The notes under the pieces were generated by a model, which saw only the letters and a program-made list of their open reading frames with translations, did not search any database and had not been told where the DNA came from. 21,862 bases of DNA from JANSWP01 sp041941305 (GTDB lineage: Bacteria; Bacteroidota; Bacteroidia; Chitinophagales; Saprospiraceae), in NCBI GenBank assembly GCA_041941305.1, contig JBGTQJ010000097.1, positions 1-21,862 of the forward strand, given 5' to 3'. The translations under genes were made by a program, and so were the position numbers. Below are positions 14,722 to 21,862 of this stretch, piece by piece. Every line of letters begins with the position of its first letter. Within the stretch, counting starts at the first letter, position 1.

Positions 14722-15639
14722 CAAAAGCGCCAGCTTTTCCCCCGTCGCCAGCGCCGCACTCGTCATAATATCCAAATTTCCTGCGTACTTCGGCAGATAA
14801 TGACCAGCTCCTTCTACCTGCAACAAAATAGTTGTTTTCAAACCATGTCGATGACCCAAGCCCTCGATGAATACAGATTCATTTGCTGGTATATCTTCAA
14901 ATTGAACTTCCTGGTGCAGCGAATAGCCTGGAACATACTTTTGTACTGCTGCCACCATATCCTGAATGCTCTTCCGAATGGCATCCCGATCACCTTGTTC
15001 ACTCAGTGTAAAAACCGTATCTCTCATTACGAGGGGCGGTTCCGCGGGATTTAAAATAATAATGGCTTTCCCCTTATCTGCGCCTCCCACCTTTTCAATA
15101 GCTCGAGCAGTGGTTTCTGTAAATTCGTCAATATTTGCGCGGGTACCTGGTCCGGCAGATTTACTGGAAATAGAAGCAACAATCTCACCGTAATGCACTT
15201 TGGCGACCTGGTTCACTGCAGCTACCATTGGAATCGTCGCCTGACCACCGCAAGTCACCATATTTACGTTCTTGACATCGATGTTGGAATCGAAATTGAC
15301 AGGTGGAATCAAGTAGGGACCGACAGCCGCTGGCGTCAAATCAATCATGCGCTTATTGGGATGTTGCTGAACGTACTCCCAATTGTATAAATGCGCTTTT
15401 GCAGAGGTGGCGTCAAATACCAATTCTATTGCTTCCCACTGGGGCATCTTGAGTAAGCCGGTAATGCCCTCATGAGTCGTAGCAACGCCCATCCGTTTTG
15501 CCCTGGCCAATCCATCTGAATTTGGATCAATCCCTACCATCGCAGCCATTTCCAAAGTATCAGACGTCCTCAGTATTTTTATCATCAGGTCTGTTCCAAT
15601 ATTGCCTGAACCAATAATGGCGACTTTTGTTTTTTGCAT
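14710..15639 (-). CDS. mhpF: Acetaldehyde dehydrogenase (acetylating), MhpF/DmpF type
   Basis: 309 residues, close to the E. coli MhpF length. It oxidises acetaldehyde to acetyl-CoA using NAD and CoA. IGSGNIGTD (9-17) is the nucleotide-binding loop. Cys130 in MVTCGGQATIP is the acyl-forming cysteine. FDATSAKAH (about 75-83) and PGTRANIDEFT (about 165-175) are conserved family blocks. In homologues it forms a heteromer with the aldolase MhpE, encoded downstream. The gene follows mhpD by 85 bp, so D, F and E keep the order seen in E. coli mhp clusters. It could also use acetaldehyde from the kinase/phospho-lyase fusion, which is an inference. Confidence 0.95.
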   Translation of the reverse strand: MQKTKVAIIGSGNIGTDLMIKILRTSDTLEMAAMVGIDPNSDGLARAKRMGVATTHEGITGLLKMPQWEAIELVFDATSAKAHLYNWEYVQQHPNKRMIDLTPAAVGPYLIPPVNFDSNIDVKNVNMVTCGGQATIPMVAAVNQVAKVHYGEIVASISSKSAGPGTRANIDEFTETTARAIEKVGGADKGKAIIILNPAEPPLVMRDTVFTLSEQGDRDAIRKSIQDMVAAVQKYVPGYSLHQEVQFEDIPANESVFIEGLGHRHGLKTTILLQVEGAGHYLPKYAGNLDIMTSAALATGEKLALLNEN

Positions 15640-15655
15640 ATTTCTTTATTCAATC

Positions 15656-15720
15656 AAAATGAAAATTAAAATGAAAATCAAATACCACCTTCCAAAATTT
15701 TCATTTTCATTTTCATTAAT
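15656..15720. repeat. Inverted hexamer arrays in the mhpD-mhpF gap
   Basis: (AATGAA)-type units at one side and (TTCATT)-type units at the other surround a short non-repetitive centre (about 15679-15694). They can fold as a long imperfect hairpin in the transcript. The same arrangement, with a gene in the centre, is seen at the mhpF-mhpE junction. Confidence 0.7.
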
Positions 15721-15724
15721 AAAA

Positions 15725-16510
15725 TCATTCCGTAAACCGCACCCCCACTTCCCCCAATCCTTCAATCTCTGCTTTAAAGGTATCTCCAGCACTTACATTT
15801 ACCATTGGTCCCAGTGCCCCAGTCAAAATCACCTCTCCTGCACGCATGGGTTTGCCCAATTGAACCATTGTTTTTGCCAGCCAAAAAATGGCATTGATGG
15901 GAGAACCGAGGCATTGACCACCAGTTCCTTCGGATACTTTTTCCCCATTCTTATACATCACCATTTTGCAATTGATCAAATCCAGATTTTCCAAACTTAC
16001 GGGTCGGTGTCCCAGTACAAAATGGCTTGCAGAAGCATTATCTGCTATCGTATCTGTAATTCGAATATTCCATCCTTCAATGCGGCTTCCTACAATTTCG
16101 ATTGAGGCAAGTGCATAGTCAATCGCCGACAATACATCAACAGTGGTTATGGTATCGGAAGTCAAATCTTTTCCCAATACAAAGGCAATTTCCGCTTCTG
16201 CTTTGGGTTGCATAATTTCCTGGACGGAGATTTCGCCATTGTTCCAAACTTCTGTATCTGCCCAAAGCATTCCAAAATCGGGTTGGTCAACCCCCAATTG
16301 TTTTTGAACGGCAGGAGAAGTTAATCCTATTTTGCTGCCGACTACTTTGCCTCCATTGGCAATTCTCAAGGCGGTATTGATTTCCTGAACCGCATAGGCT
16401 TTTTCAATATCTTTCTCCCCAATTAGATGGCGAACAGGGTCACAAGTGATTTTTTTTTGGGCAGCTTCCCGAAGGCGTTTGGCAGCGGCTTCTATGTTTC
16501 GTTTTGACAT
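15725..16510 (-). CDS. mhpD: 2-keto-4-pentenoate hydratase (MhpD/DmpE type)
   Basis: 261 residues, matching MhpD length. It hydrates 2-hydroxypenta-2,4-dienoate to 4-hydroxy-2-oxopentanoate, the substrate of MhpE. Family blocks seen: KIGLTSPAVQKQLGVDQPDF (about 60-79), PKAEAEIAFVLG (about 101-112) with the metal-binding acids, EIVGSRIEGW (about 137-146), DNASASHFVLG (about 156-166) and GEVILTGALGPM (about 224-235). These resemble E. coli MhpD closely and distinguish it from 4-oxalocrotonate decarboxylase less clearly, so DmpH-like activity is the main alternative. It is first in the mhpDFE unit. A TATCTTAG box, one mismatch from the -7 consensus, lies about 32 bp upstream. Confidence 0.9.
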   Translation of the reverse strand: MSKRNIEAAAKRLREAAQKKITCDPVRHLIGEKDIEKAYAVQEINTALRIANGGKVVGSKIGLTSPAVQKQLGVDQPDFGMLWADTEVWNNGEISVQEIMQPKAEAEIAFVLGKDLTSDTITTVDVLSAIDYALASIEIVGSRIEGWNIRITDTIADNASASHFVLGHRPVSLENLDLINCKMVMYKNGEKVSEGTGGQCLGSPINAIFWLAKTMVQLGKPMRAGEVILTGALGPMVNVSAGDTFKAEIEGLGEVGVRFTE

Positions 16511-16541
16511 AATTAGGATTTCATCGATGTTAATTCAGCGC

Positions 16542-16549
16542 CTAAGATA
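16542..16549 (-). promoter_or_regulatory. Possible -7 box (TATCTTAG) for the mhp unit
   Basis: Seven of eight positions fit TAnnTTTG counting the free ones. It lies in the 57-bp gap after the VPS10 gene, with TTGG about 14 bases further upstream, a short spacing. It would give mhpD a leader of about 25 nt. The evidence is weak; read-through from the VPS10 gene is possible. Confidence 0.3.
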
Positions 16550-16567
16550 CGCGCTTTCAATTTCCAA

Positions 16568-19500
16568 TTATCTTTTGCTGTAATAAATCCCCTTTGTTTC
16601 CAATTTTTCTTCCAGGACTTTTAATTCTTTTTCAAGCACTTCCAATACTTGCCCCTTCAACACCTCAAAATCCTTCTTGGCAATTTTGTAGTTTTCCCTA
16701 TCAGCTTCCATCGGTTGTTCAGTGGTATTGTAAAAATTCCATTTCACCCGATTCAATCTGGAAGAAATAGAAGGAGGGATCAATTCCATCTTTTCGACCA
16801 TCAAATCGTTGCCATTCAGGATCATTTCAAAATCCTGCAATTTATTTTGTAATTGGTTGGCTTGTTGATATAAATCCATTTGAGACGATGGATATTTAAT
16901 TAGGGCATTTTGCATACGCTTTGTTTTGTCAATGGCGCCTTCCAATTCCTCATTTACCTGACGTATGGCTTTCCCCAAATCATAAACCTGCTGCTGAAAA
17001 ACGTGTAAAGCTTCTCTTTGAGCAGCCGTGTATTTTTTTGGATAAAGTGGTTTCACCTCAAAACTTTCTGAAGTGCCCAAATCCTCCCATTCTCCTTTCA
17101 CCACTTTCGACAATGCAACGGAATAGGTTCCCGGTGAGATCAAAGCTGCGGCACCCCCCATTCCATCAGATTGCCGCAAGTCCCAATGAAGGCGCTGCAA
17201 TCCTTTTTTCAGGGATGTGGAAATTCTTCGAATGACTTGCCCAGATTCATCTGAAATGGAAAAAACCAATTGTGGAGCAGATTCCCTGCGCTCTGCTGCA
17301 AAATCCTTCCAATCTGGATAAAAAACGGGTTCCTGATTAGCTCGTTTGGTTTTTTCAGTCTCTTTCCGCTTTTTTTTCAAAGTGGGTTCAGCTTCTTTGA
17401 TATAATAGGTAAATGCAGCCCCAAATGTTGGATTGGGAGAAGTATAAAAGGCATGCCCCAGCGCATTGCCGTCCGGATTTTTTTGCACAAACAATAAAGC
17501 ATCTTTTACAGGAAATAAATGAGCATTTTTTGCAAGTGTCTCTGAATTCAAGTCACGCAAAGCAGAATAGTCCTCCAACACATAAAACCCCCTTCCAAAA
17601 GTAGCAGCCACCAGATCATTTTCGCCAGTATGAATTTCCAAATCTCTGTATGGAATCGTGGGTAGCCCGGAAGTAAATTTATACCATTTCATCCCTCCAT
17701 TGACGGAAAAATACAAGCCCAGTTCGGTTCCTAAAAACAACAAATCGGCTTCTATGTGATCCTGATATATTGTCCAGGCATATTCCCCTTCAGGAAGATC
17801 GTTGCTGATGGAGGTCCAGTTTTGCCCTTTGTCGGTACTTTTTAAAACATAAGGTTTAAAATCTCCAAATTTGTGATTGTTGAAAACGGCAAAAACGGTA
17901 TTTGCATCTAAACGGGAAGTATGTATATCTGCTACATAACTGTACGCTGGTATAGTGGAAAATTGTTCTACTGTTCGCCAATTTTGTCCCCCGTCCTCCG
18001 TAATTTGCATCAAACCATCATCAGTACCAGCGTAAATCAAACCTTCCTGTAAAGGCGATTCATCCAATGCTACAATGGTTCCGTATGGCGATGTCCACAC
18101 ATTTTTGAAAATAGCATCTATACCCCAAACTTCCCCCATGACTTCCATTTTATTTCTATCTAATTGTCGCGATAAATCACCACTTACAGCTTCCCAAATA
18201 CTTCCTCCATCTTCACTTTTGAACAGTTTGTTGGCAGCAAAATACAACCGCCTGGGCTGATGGGAACTAATGACTAAAGGGGAGTTCCAGTGCCAGCGCA
18301 AGGGTGGTTCTCCGCTTCCAGGTTGGGGCTGAATTTGTACCCGCTCATTCGTCGCTTTATTGTATTTCGATAAATAGCCGTATTGCGATTGGCTGTACAA
18401 AATATTAGGGTCTTCCGGATCCACTCTGGTTTGAAAACCATCCCCGCCAACGATGTGGTACCAATCGCTATTTCGAATACCAACAGGATTGGTTGTTTGC
18501 ACAGGAACTCCAAGCGTCGCATTATCCTGGGTACCGCCATAAATATGGTAAAAGGGTTGGTCATTCCCGATGCCAACTCTATAAAATTGAGTCAATGGTA
18601 GATTATCTGTAAAACGCCAGGTTTTGGTACGATCCCAGCTTTCGTAGATGCCACCATCGCAGGAAATCATGATGTAATCGGGATCATTTTCGTCAAACAC
18701 AATATCGTGGCTGTCTACATGCTTTTTGTGCTCGTTGATTCTTTGAAATGTCTTGCCCCCATCTTCTGTGTAGGCGGTAAAGACATTGACGCTGTACACC
18801 TTGTCAAACTGGTGAGGATCTGGAAATAATTCCATATAGTACTGCGCATCGATGACCATATAATCGCTCATCTTTTTCCAGATATCTCCCTGATTTTCAG
18901 AACGATAAAATCCTTTTGTGTCATCCGTTCCGGCAATCAAGGCATAGACTACATTGGGTTTTTGTGGCGACATTGCCAAACCAATACGTCCCAAATCCCC
19001 TCCAGGCAAACCATTTTTCAATTGCTGCCAATTCTCTCCTGCATCTGTGCTTTTCCAGATACCACCATTGGGTCCTCCTGCCACCAGTTTGCCTACATGT
19101 CTTCGCCGCTGGTAGGAAGAAACCAACAGAATATCCGGATTTCGCGGATCATAAATGATATCTGAAATCCCTGTATTTTCTGCTACATGTAAAATTCGTT
19201 CCCAGTTCAATCCTCCATCTTTCGTTTGGTACAAACCGCGTTCGTCGCCATCCTTCCATACATTGCCCTGAGCAGCAACATATACCACATCCGAATTTCG
19301 TGGGTCTATTACTATCTTGCCAATGTGTGCGGAGGTCTTCAGCCCCATATTTTTCCAGCTCGAACCGCCATCAATACTTTTGTAAACGCCATCACCTTTG
19401 CCCACCGAGCGTTGAGCATTGTTCTCCCCTGTCCCTGCCCAAAGAATGTTGGAATCATTGAGATCAAAAACAATGGTACCCACCGCATAAGCGCCATAGT

Positions 19501-19780
19501 TTTCAAATACAGGCTCCCAGGTTGTTCCTGCGTTGAGCGTCCTCCAAATATTGCCAGAAGCCACTGCTGCAAAGCGCCTGCTCCGTTTTTTGGGGTCCAC
19601 GATTACTTTAGTGATTCGCCCGCCGGTCTTGCCTGCACAGATATTTCTGAATTTAAAGCCTTTGATTATCGAGGAGTTGATTTCAGAAGAGGTGGGCGTT
19701 TGGGTTTTAGCGTCAGATTGGGATTGCACTTCGAAAAAAAGGCAACAGCATAACAGGATGAGGAGGAGTGGGTTTTTCAT
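16568..19780 (-). CDS. Secreted VPS10/sortilin-type beta-propeller protein (annotated in homologues as glycosyl hydrolase)
   Basis: 1070 residues from the chosen start (MKNPLLLILLCCC...), which gives a proper signal peptide; a longer frame to 19855 would bury it. At least eight Asp-box-like motifs occur, for example SIDGGSSW, TKDGGLNW, STDAGENW, TEDGGKTF, SEDGGSIW, TEDGGQNW, STDKGQNW and SVNGGMKW, typical of sortilin/BNR propellers. The region around IDPRNSDVVYVAAQGNVW is a repeated blade unit. After about residue 780 there is a linker rich in Lys, then a beta-sandwich-like part and a C-terminal coiled coil (about 940-1065). Such proteins are very common in Bacteroidota and their activity is largely unproven, so hydrolase is a family label only. 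Probably periplasmic or surface-exposed. Confidence 0.9.
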   Translation of the reverse strand: MKNPLLLILLCCCLFFEVQSQSDAKTQTPTSSEINSSIIKGFKFRNICAGKTGGRITKVIVDPKKRSRRFAAVASGNIWRTLNAGTTWEPVFENYGAYAVGTIVFDLNDSNILWAGTGENNAQRSVGKGDGVYKSIDGGSSWKNMGLKTSAHIGKIVIDPRNSDVVYVAAQGNVWKDGDERGLYQTKDGGLNWERILHVAENTGISDIIYDPRNPDILLVSSYQRRRHVGKLVAGGPNGGIWKSTDAGENWQQLKNGLPGGDLGRIGLAMSPQKPNVVYALIAGTDDTKGFYRSENQGDIWKKMSDYMVIDAQYYMELFPDPHQFDKVYSVNVFTAYTEDGGKTFQRINEHKKHVDSHDIVFDENDPDYIMISCDGGIYESWDRTKTWRFTDNLPLTQFYRVGIGNDQPFYHIYGGTQDNATLGVPVQTTNPVGIRNSDWYHIVGGDGFQTRVDPEDPNILYSQSQYGYLSKYNKATNERVQIQPQPGSGEPPLRWHWNSPLVISSHQPRRLYFAANKLFKSEDGGSIWEAVSGDLSRQLDRNKMEVMGEVWGIDAIFKNVWTSPYGTIVALDESPLQEGLIYAGTDDGLMQITEDGGQNWRTVEQFSTIPAYSYVADIHTSRLDANTVFAVFNNHKFGDFKPYVLKSTDKGQNWTSISNDLPEGEYAWTIYQDHIEADLLFLGTELGLYFSVNGGMKWYKFTSGLPTIPYRDLEIHTGENDLVAATFGRGFYVLEDYSALRDLNSETLAKNAHLFPVKDALLFVQKNPDGNALGHAFYTSPNPTFGAAFTYYIKEAEPTLKKKRKETEKTKRANQEPVFYPDWKDFAAERRESAPQLVFSISDESGQVIRRISTSLKKGLQRLHWDLRQSDGMGGAAALISPGTYSVALSKVVKGEWEDLGTSESFEVKPLYPKKYTAAQREALHVFQQQVYDLGKAIRQVNEELEGAIDKTKRMQNALIKYPSSQMDLYQQANQLQNKLQDFEMILNGNDLMVEKMELIPPSISSRLNRVKWNFYNTTEQPMEADRENYKIAKKDFEVLKGQVLEVLEKELKVLEEKLETKGIYYSKR

Positions 19781-19867
19781 TTTTTTGCAGTTTGATTTGG
19801 TGGGAAGATAGGGAGAATTGGGGAAGGGATTAGAATTGGTTTGGTACATTTCCAATTATCAACTTAC

Positions 19868-19875
19868 CAAAAGTA
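19868..19875 (-). promoter_or_regulatory. Bacteroidota-type -7 box (TACTTTTG) for the VPS10 gene
   Basis: Exact TAnnTTTG match, identical in sequence to the box before the tRNA locus. It predicts transcription from about 19861 and a leader of about 80 nt before the ATG at 19780. The alternative ATG at 19855 would then be almost leaderless, which supports the shorter start. Confidence 0.5.
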
Positions 19876-19967
19876 GTAAAATCTCTCCTCGAGTATTCTA
19901 AAATTTTTCACATAATCAAATCATCTGGCTAAAGTCCTCTTAGAATGACTTTGCATATAAGAATTGT

Positions 19968-20711
19968 TTATGCATAGTCAAAAATCCTCTTATTTTCTTT
20001 TATCGATATATTTGGCATTTCATCATTGGTTTTACCGTTAAGGATTCTACCGGATTTCTTTTTATTTGTACCTCCCCATTGTTTAAAGAAAAAAGCAACA
20101 CTATTTCTTTCACATTTTTCTTTTATTTCTATGACCCATTCTTTTTCCATTGGTCTCGGTTTTCTACCACTTTCACCTCCGACAATGACCCAATCTATAC
20201 CTGATAAATCTAAATTAGGAAGAGGCGCAAGTAAAGGCTCACATGAGAGAAATTTTATTTTTGCATTTGTATTCCTCAAAAATTGAACACGTTCTAATAC
20301 TTTTTCATTTTCTATTGATACACCCATCCAAATGTTATCTGTCCATTCTAACGCTTTATGAAATTCATTTAAAATATGGCCTCTTTTAGTCAAAATCTGA
20401 AATATGTGTTGAGGATTTTCATTCATCACTTTAAAAACCTTTTTGACATAGTTTAATGGCACTTTTTCATGAAATAAATCACTCATTGAATTTACAAATA
20501 CGATCTTTGGTTTCTTCCATGAATATGGCACAACTAAAGTTTCAGGATGAAGAGTCAATTGGAAATTGTTTTTATATTTTTCAACCCCCATGGCTTTTAA
20601 GCGTCGTGACATAATTTCTGCATAACAATGCTTACATCCTTGAGAGATTTTAGTGCATCCTGTTGTAGGGTTCCAGGTCATTTCTGTCCATTCAATGCTT
20701 GATTGTGCCAT
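19968..20711 (-). CDS. DUF5131 (phage Gp37/Gp68-like) three-Cys-motif protein
   Basis: 247 residues. The N-terminus has the family motif: IEWTEMTWNPTTGC, with Cys19, Cys26 and Cys29 spaced C-x6-C-x2-C and followed by YAE, suggesting an iron-sulfur or metal site related to radical-SAM proteins. Further blocks: VFVNSMSDLFHE (about 71-82), FQILTKR (about 103-109), IWMGVSIEN (about 126-134), LSCEPLLAPL (about 153-162) and VIVGGESG (about 174-181), all typical of the family. The natural partner is TcmP; here only a C-terminal fragment of it remains upstream. The protein itself looks intact. Its role is unknown; the pair is mobile and patchily distributed, as in phages and islands. Confidence 0.88.
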   Translation of the reverse strand: MAQSSIEWTEMTWNPTTGCTKISQGCKHCYAEIMSRRLKAMGVEKYKNNFQLTLHPETLVVPYSWKKPKIVFVNSMSDLFHEKVPLNYVKKVFKVMNENPQHIFQILTKRGHILNEFHKALEWTDNIWMGVSIENEKVLERVQFLRNTNAKIKFLSCEPLLAPLPNLDLSGIDWVIVGGESGRKPRPMEKEWVIEIKEKCERNSVAFFFKQWGGTNKKKSGRILNGKTNDEMPNISIKENKRIFDYA

Positions 20712-20717
20712 GACATA

Positions 20718-20906
20718 CTATTTTAAATTATATTTCCTAACAATATCATTTGCAATTTTTGCAGCTGTTTTATTGTTTGAAGCCATCAAAAAATGAAACA
20801 TAACTGAATTTGTACTATTCCTTAAGATGTAAGGTTTAGACACATATTCAAATAACCCATTAAGTCGTTCTCTATAAAGCTCAGCAGATTTTTCAATTGC
20901 CTCCAA
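20718..20906 (-). pseudogene. tcmP: TcmP (three-Cys-motif partner) C-terminal remnant
   Basis: The 62 codons read LYRERLNGLFEYVSKPY, RNSTNSVMFHFLMASNN and KIANDIVRKY, the C-terminal end of TcmP family proteins, which are normally several hundred residues long. There is no good start: the frame opens with TTG and a TGA lies three codons upstream (20915-20913). The upstream 500 bp shows no TcmP-like sequence in any frame that I can recognise, so the N-terminal bulk is deleted, not frameshifted. The stop lies 6 bp before the DUF5131 start, the usual operon arrangement. Confidence 0.75.
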
Positions 20907-21434
20907 ATTTATTCATGTATTTCTGGTTTTTATAAGGAAAATATTGGGTCATAAACACAACCTTAATATCAAGGAAACAAATTATTTCATTTTCAAACAA
21001 ATAATTTCACTTTTCAATTTTATCCCTTACCTCCTAATAATTTTTTCATCTAAGCTTTTTCATTCTAAGGCAGCTTATAAAAGCCTTCATGAAAGGGCTT
21101 ATCATTATCCTTTTCTACCATCTGAATCTAATTTGAAAAAGAACTGTTTGCTTGTCCCGTTAAACATTAGTGGTTTTATGTTTATACCTTTTTACAAAAA
21201 AAGGTAATTGTTTATTTAGGTTTATTTCCAAACTGTTATTGTGTCGAATATATGGAGCACTGTTTTCCCTGAGATTTAAGCCTTGCGAGCTAAATAGATT
21301 AAGGCATTTAAATTCCTCCTACATTTACATTAATAATATTAAAAACATATAGTGCTATAGTCATTTGTTAGTTTTTGCTATTATTAAGATTACAACGAGT
21401 CACATGAATTAGAAACCCCTTAAATTTTCTCTAC
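20907..21434. other. AT-rich intergenic region, no convincing gene
   Basis: About 530 bp of strongly AT-rich sequence between the TcmP remnant and the plus-strand gene. Short frames exist, but none has a recognisable protein pattern. It holds a hairpin at 21185-21206 (TACCTTTTT with AAAAAGGTA) without a clear terminator tail, and a weak TAGTTTTT box at 21369-21376 that could serve the plus-strand gene. The left end is the likely deletion or insertion boundary that removed most of tcmP. Confidence 0.6.
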
Positions 21435-21836
21435 ATGCCAAAAAATATTGACAAAGAACGATTGAAGGAATTGTCCTTAACCAACCTGGAAGTGGTCTTG
21501 GATGAATTAAAAACCAAATTAAAAAAGGGAAGTGAAGCACGTGACACCATTTTATTATTGATTGGGCAATATGAAGACTTAGCTCACCCTTCCAAGCTTT
21601 TTGAACTTGCCAAATTTGAGATAGAACTTGAAGGAAAAGACGGAAAATCAGAAAAACTACAATACGACCTATTGAGTTTTTATACTACCCGGAAAAGCCG
21701 AATAAGACATGCCTTGTTTGAAATAATCAGTGGTATCACATCAGATGATTTGGAATTAGAGCTAGTTTGTGAATTATATTTTGAATTTTCAAATTTTAAT
21801 TCATATACTATTCTACTGAGCAACAAATTTTTCTAA
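21435..21836 (+). CDS. Small helical protein, possible effector-associated domain (EAD11-like) adaptor
   Basis: 133 residues, all-helical by pattern, no signal peptide or membrane segment. Blocks LTNLEVVLDELKTKL (about 15-29), DTILLLIGQYEDLA (about 37-50) and SRIRHALFEIISGI (about 88-101) resemble the helices of effector-associated domain 11, an adaptor found at the N-terminus or as a partner of CHAT, TIR, caspase-like or NTPase proteins in bacterial conflict systems. This is recognition by pattern and could be wrong. The C-terminus (FEFSNFNSYTILLSNKFF) is not recognised. It is the first clear plus-strand gene and is followed after a single base by another ATG, so it probably leads an operon that continues beyond the window. 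Confidence 0.6.
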   Translation: MPKNIDKERLKELSLTNLEVVLDELKTKLKKGSEARDTILLLIGQYEDLAHPSKLFELAKFEIELEGKDGKSEKLQYDLLSFYTTRKSRIRHALFEIISGITSDDLELELVCELYFEFSNFNSYTILLSNKFF

Positions 21837-21837
21837 T

Positions 21838-21862
21838 ATGACCCTTTCCAAAAAGTTGGAAA
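21838..21862 (+). CDS. Start of a downstream gene, cut by the window edge
   Basis: ATG follows the previous stop by one base (TAATATG), the same coupling as at 4426-4432. Eight codons are visible (MTLSKKLE) and are open to the window end. This is too little to assign a family. If the upstream gene is an EAD adaptor, this gene would be a candidate effector or NTPase. Confidence 0.45.

Noticed and set aside
14135..15720. Hexamer arrays as a CRISPR
   Set aside because: Units are 6 bp without spacers; these are simple sequence repeats.
19781..19855. Upstream ATG for the VPS10 gene
   Set aside because: It would hide the signal peptide and lies almost on the predicted transcription start.
20944..21207. 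Plus-strand frame of 87 codons in the AT-rich gap
   Set aside because: Composition follows the AT-rich background and no motif is visible; could be a real small protein but nothing supports it.

Overview
The window looks like chromosomal DNA of a Bacteroidota species, probably in the Saprospiria / marine-heterotroph range. The evidence is indirect: two formylglycine-type sulfatases, a large secreted VPS10/sortilin-type propeller protein, A-rich leaders instead of strong Shine-Dalgarno sites, and several upstream matches to the Bacteroidota -7 box TAnnTTTG. Nearly every gene is on the minus strand. The only likely plus-strand genes are at the right end.

Layout, left to right. 0.17-3.6 kb: two exported, membrane-attached sulfatases in tandem. 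3.7-5.25 kb: a histidine-phosphatase-like protein coupled to a class II aldolase/adducin protein (TAATATG junction). 5.46-6.53 kb: a DUF2855 protein. 6.7-7.8 kb: a compact RNA locus. Reading the minus strand it has a good promoter, a broken tRNA 5' half, a small GIY-YIG nuclease, a second broken tRNA 5' half, then an intact CAU-anticodon tRNA split by a 297-nt group I intron, and a strong hairpin. 7.9-11.0 kb: a 1034-residue fusion of an APH-type kinase, an M23 domain and a class III aminotransferase-fold domain. 11.2-12.2 kb: a predicted outer-membrane protein. 12.5-16.5 kb: an HD-domain protein and the lower meta-cleavage genes mhpD, mhpF and mhpE, with a four-helix-bundle gene between mhpF and mhpE. 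16.6-19.8 kb: the VPS10 propeller protein. 19.97-20.9 kb: a DUF5131 three-Cys protein beside a truncated remnant of its usual partner TcmP. 21.4 kb to the end: a small plus-strand protein resembling an effector-associated (EAD11-like) adaptor, followed after one base by a gene cut off by the window edge.

How the genes may work together (inference). MhpD, MhpF and MhpE turn 2-hydroxypenta-2,4-dienoate into pyruvate and acetyl-CoA through acetaldehyde. The kinase/phospho-lyase-type fusion could feed the same acetaldehyde dehydrogenase if its substrate is ethanolamine. No ring-cleavage enzymes are present. The sulfatases and propeller protein suggest use of sulfated polymers.

The least ordinary structures are: (a) the intron-split tRNA next to two tRNA 5'-half repeats, each carrying an inserted palindrome and bracketing the GIY-YIG gene; (b) a family of about 110-bp nested palindromes whose arms differ between copies but stay paired; (c) a 161-bp MITE-like element with TAA duplications exactly at the stop codon of the HD gene; (d) hexamer arrays at the mhp gene junctions around the four-helix-bundle gene; (e) the degraded TcmP/DUF5131 pair beside the start of a possible conflict operon.
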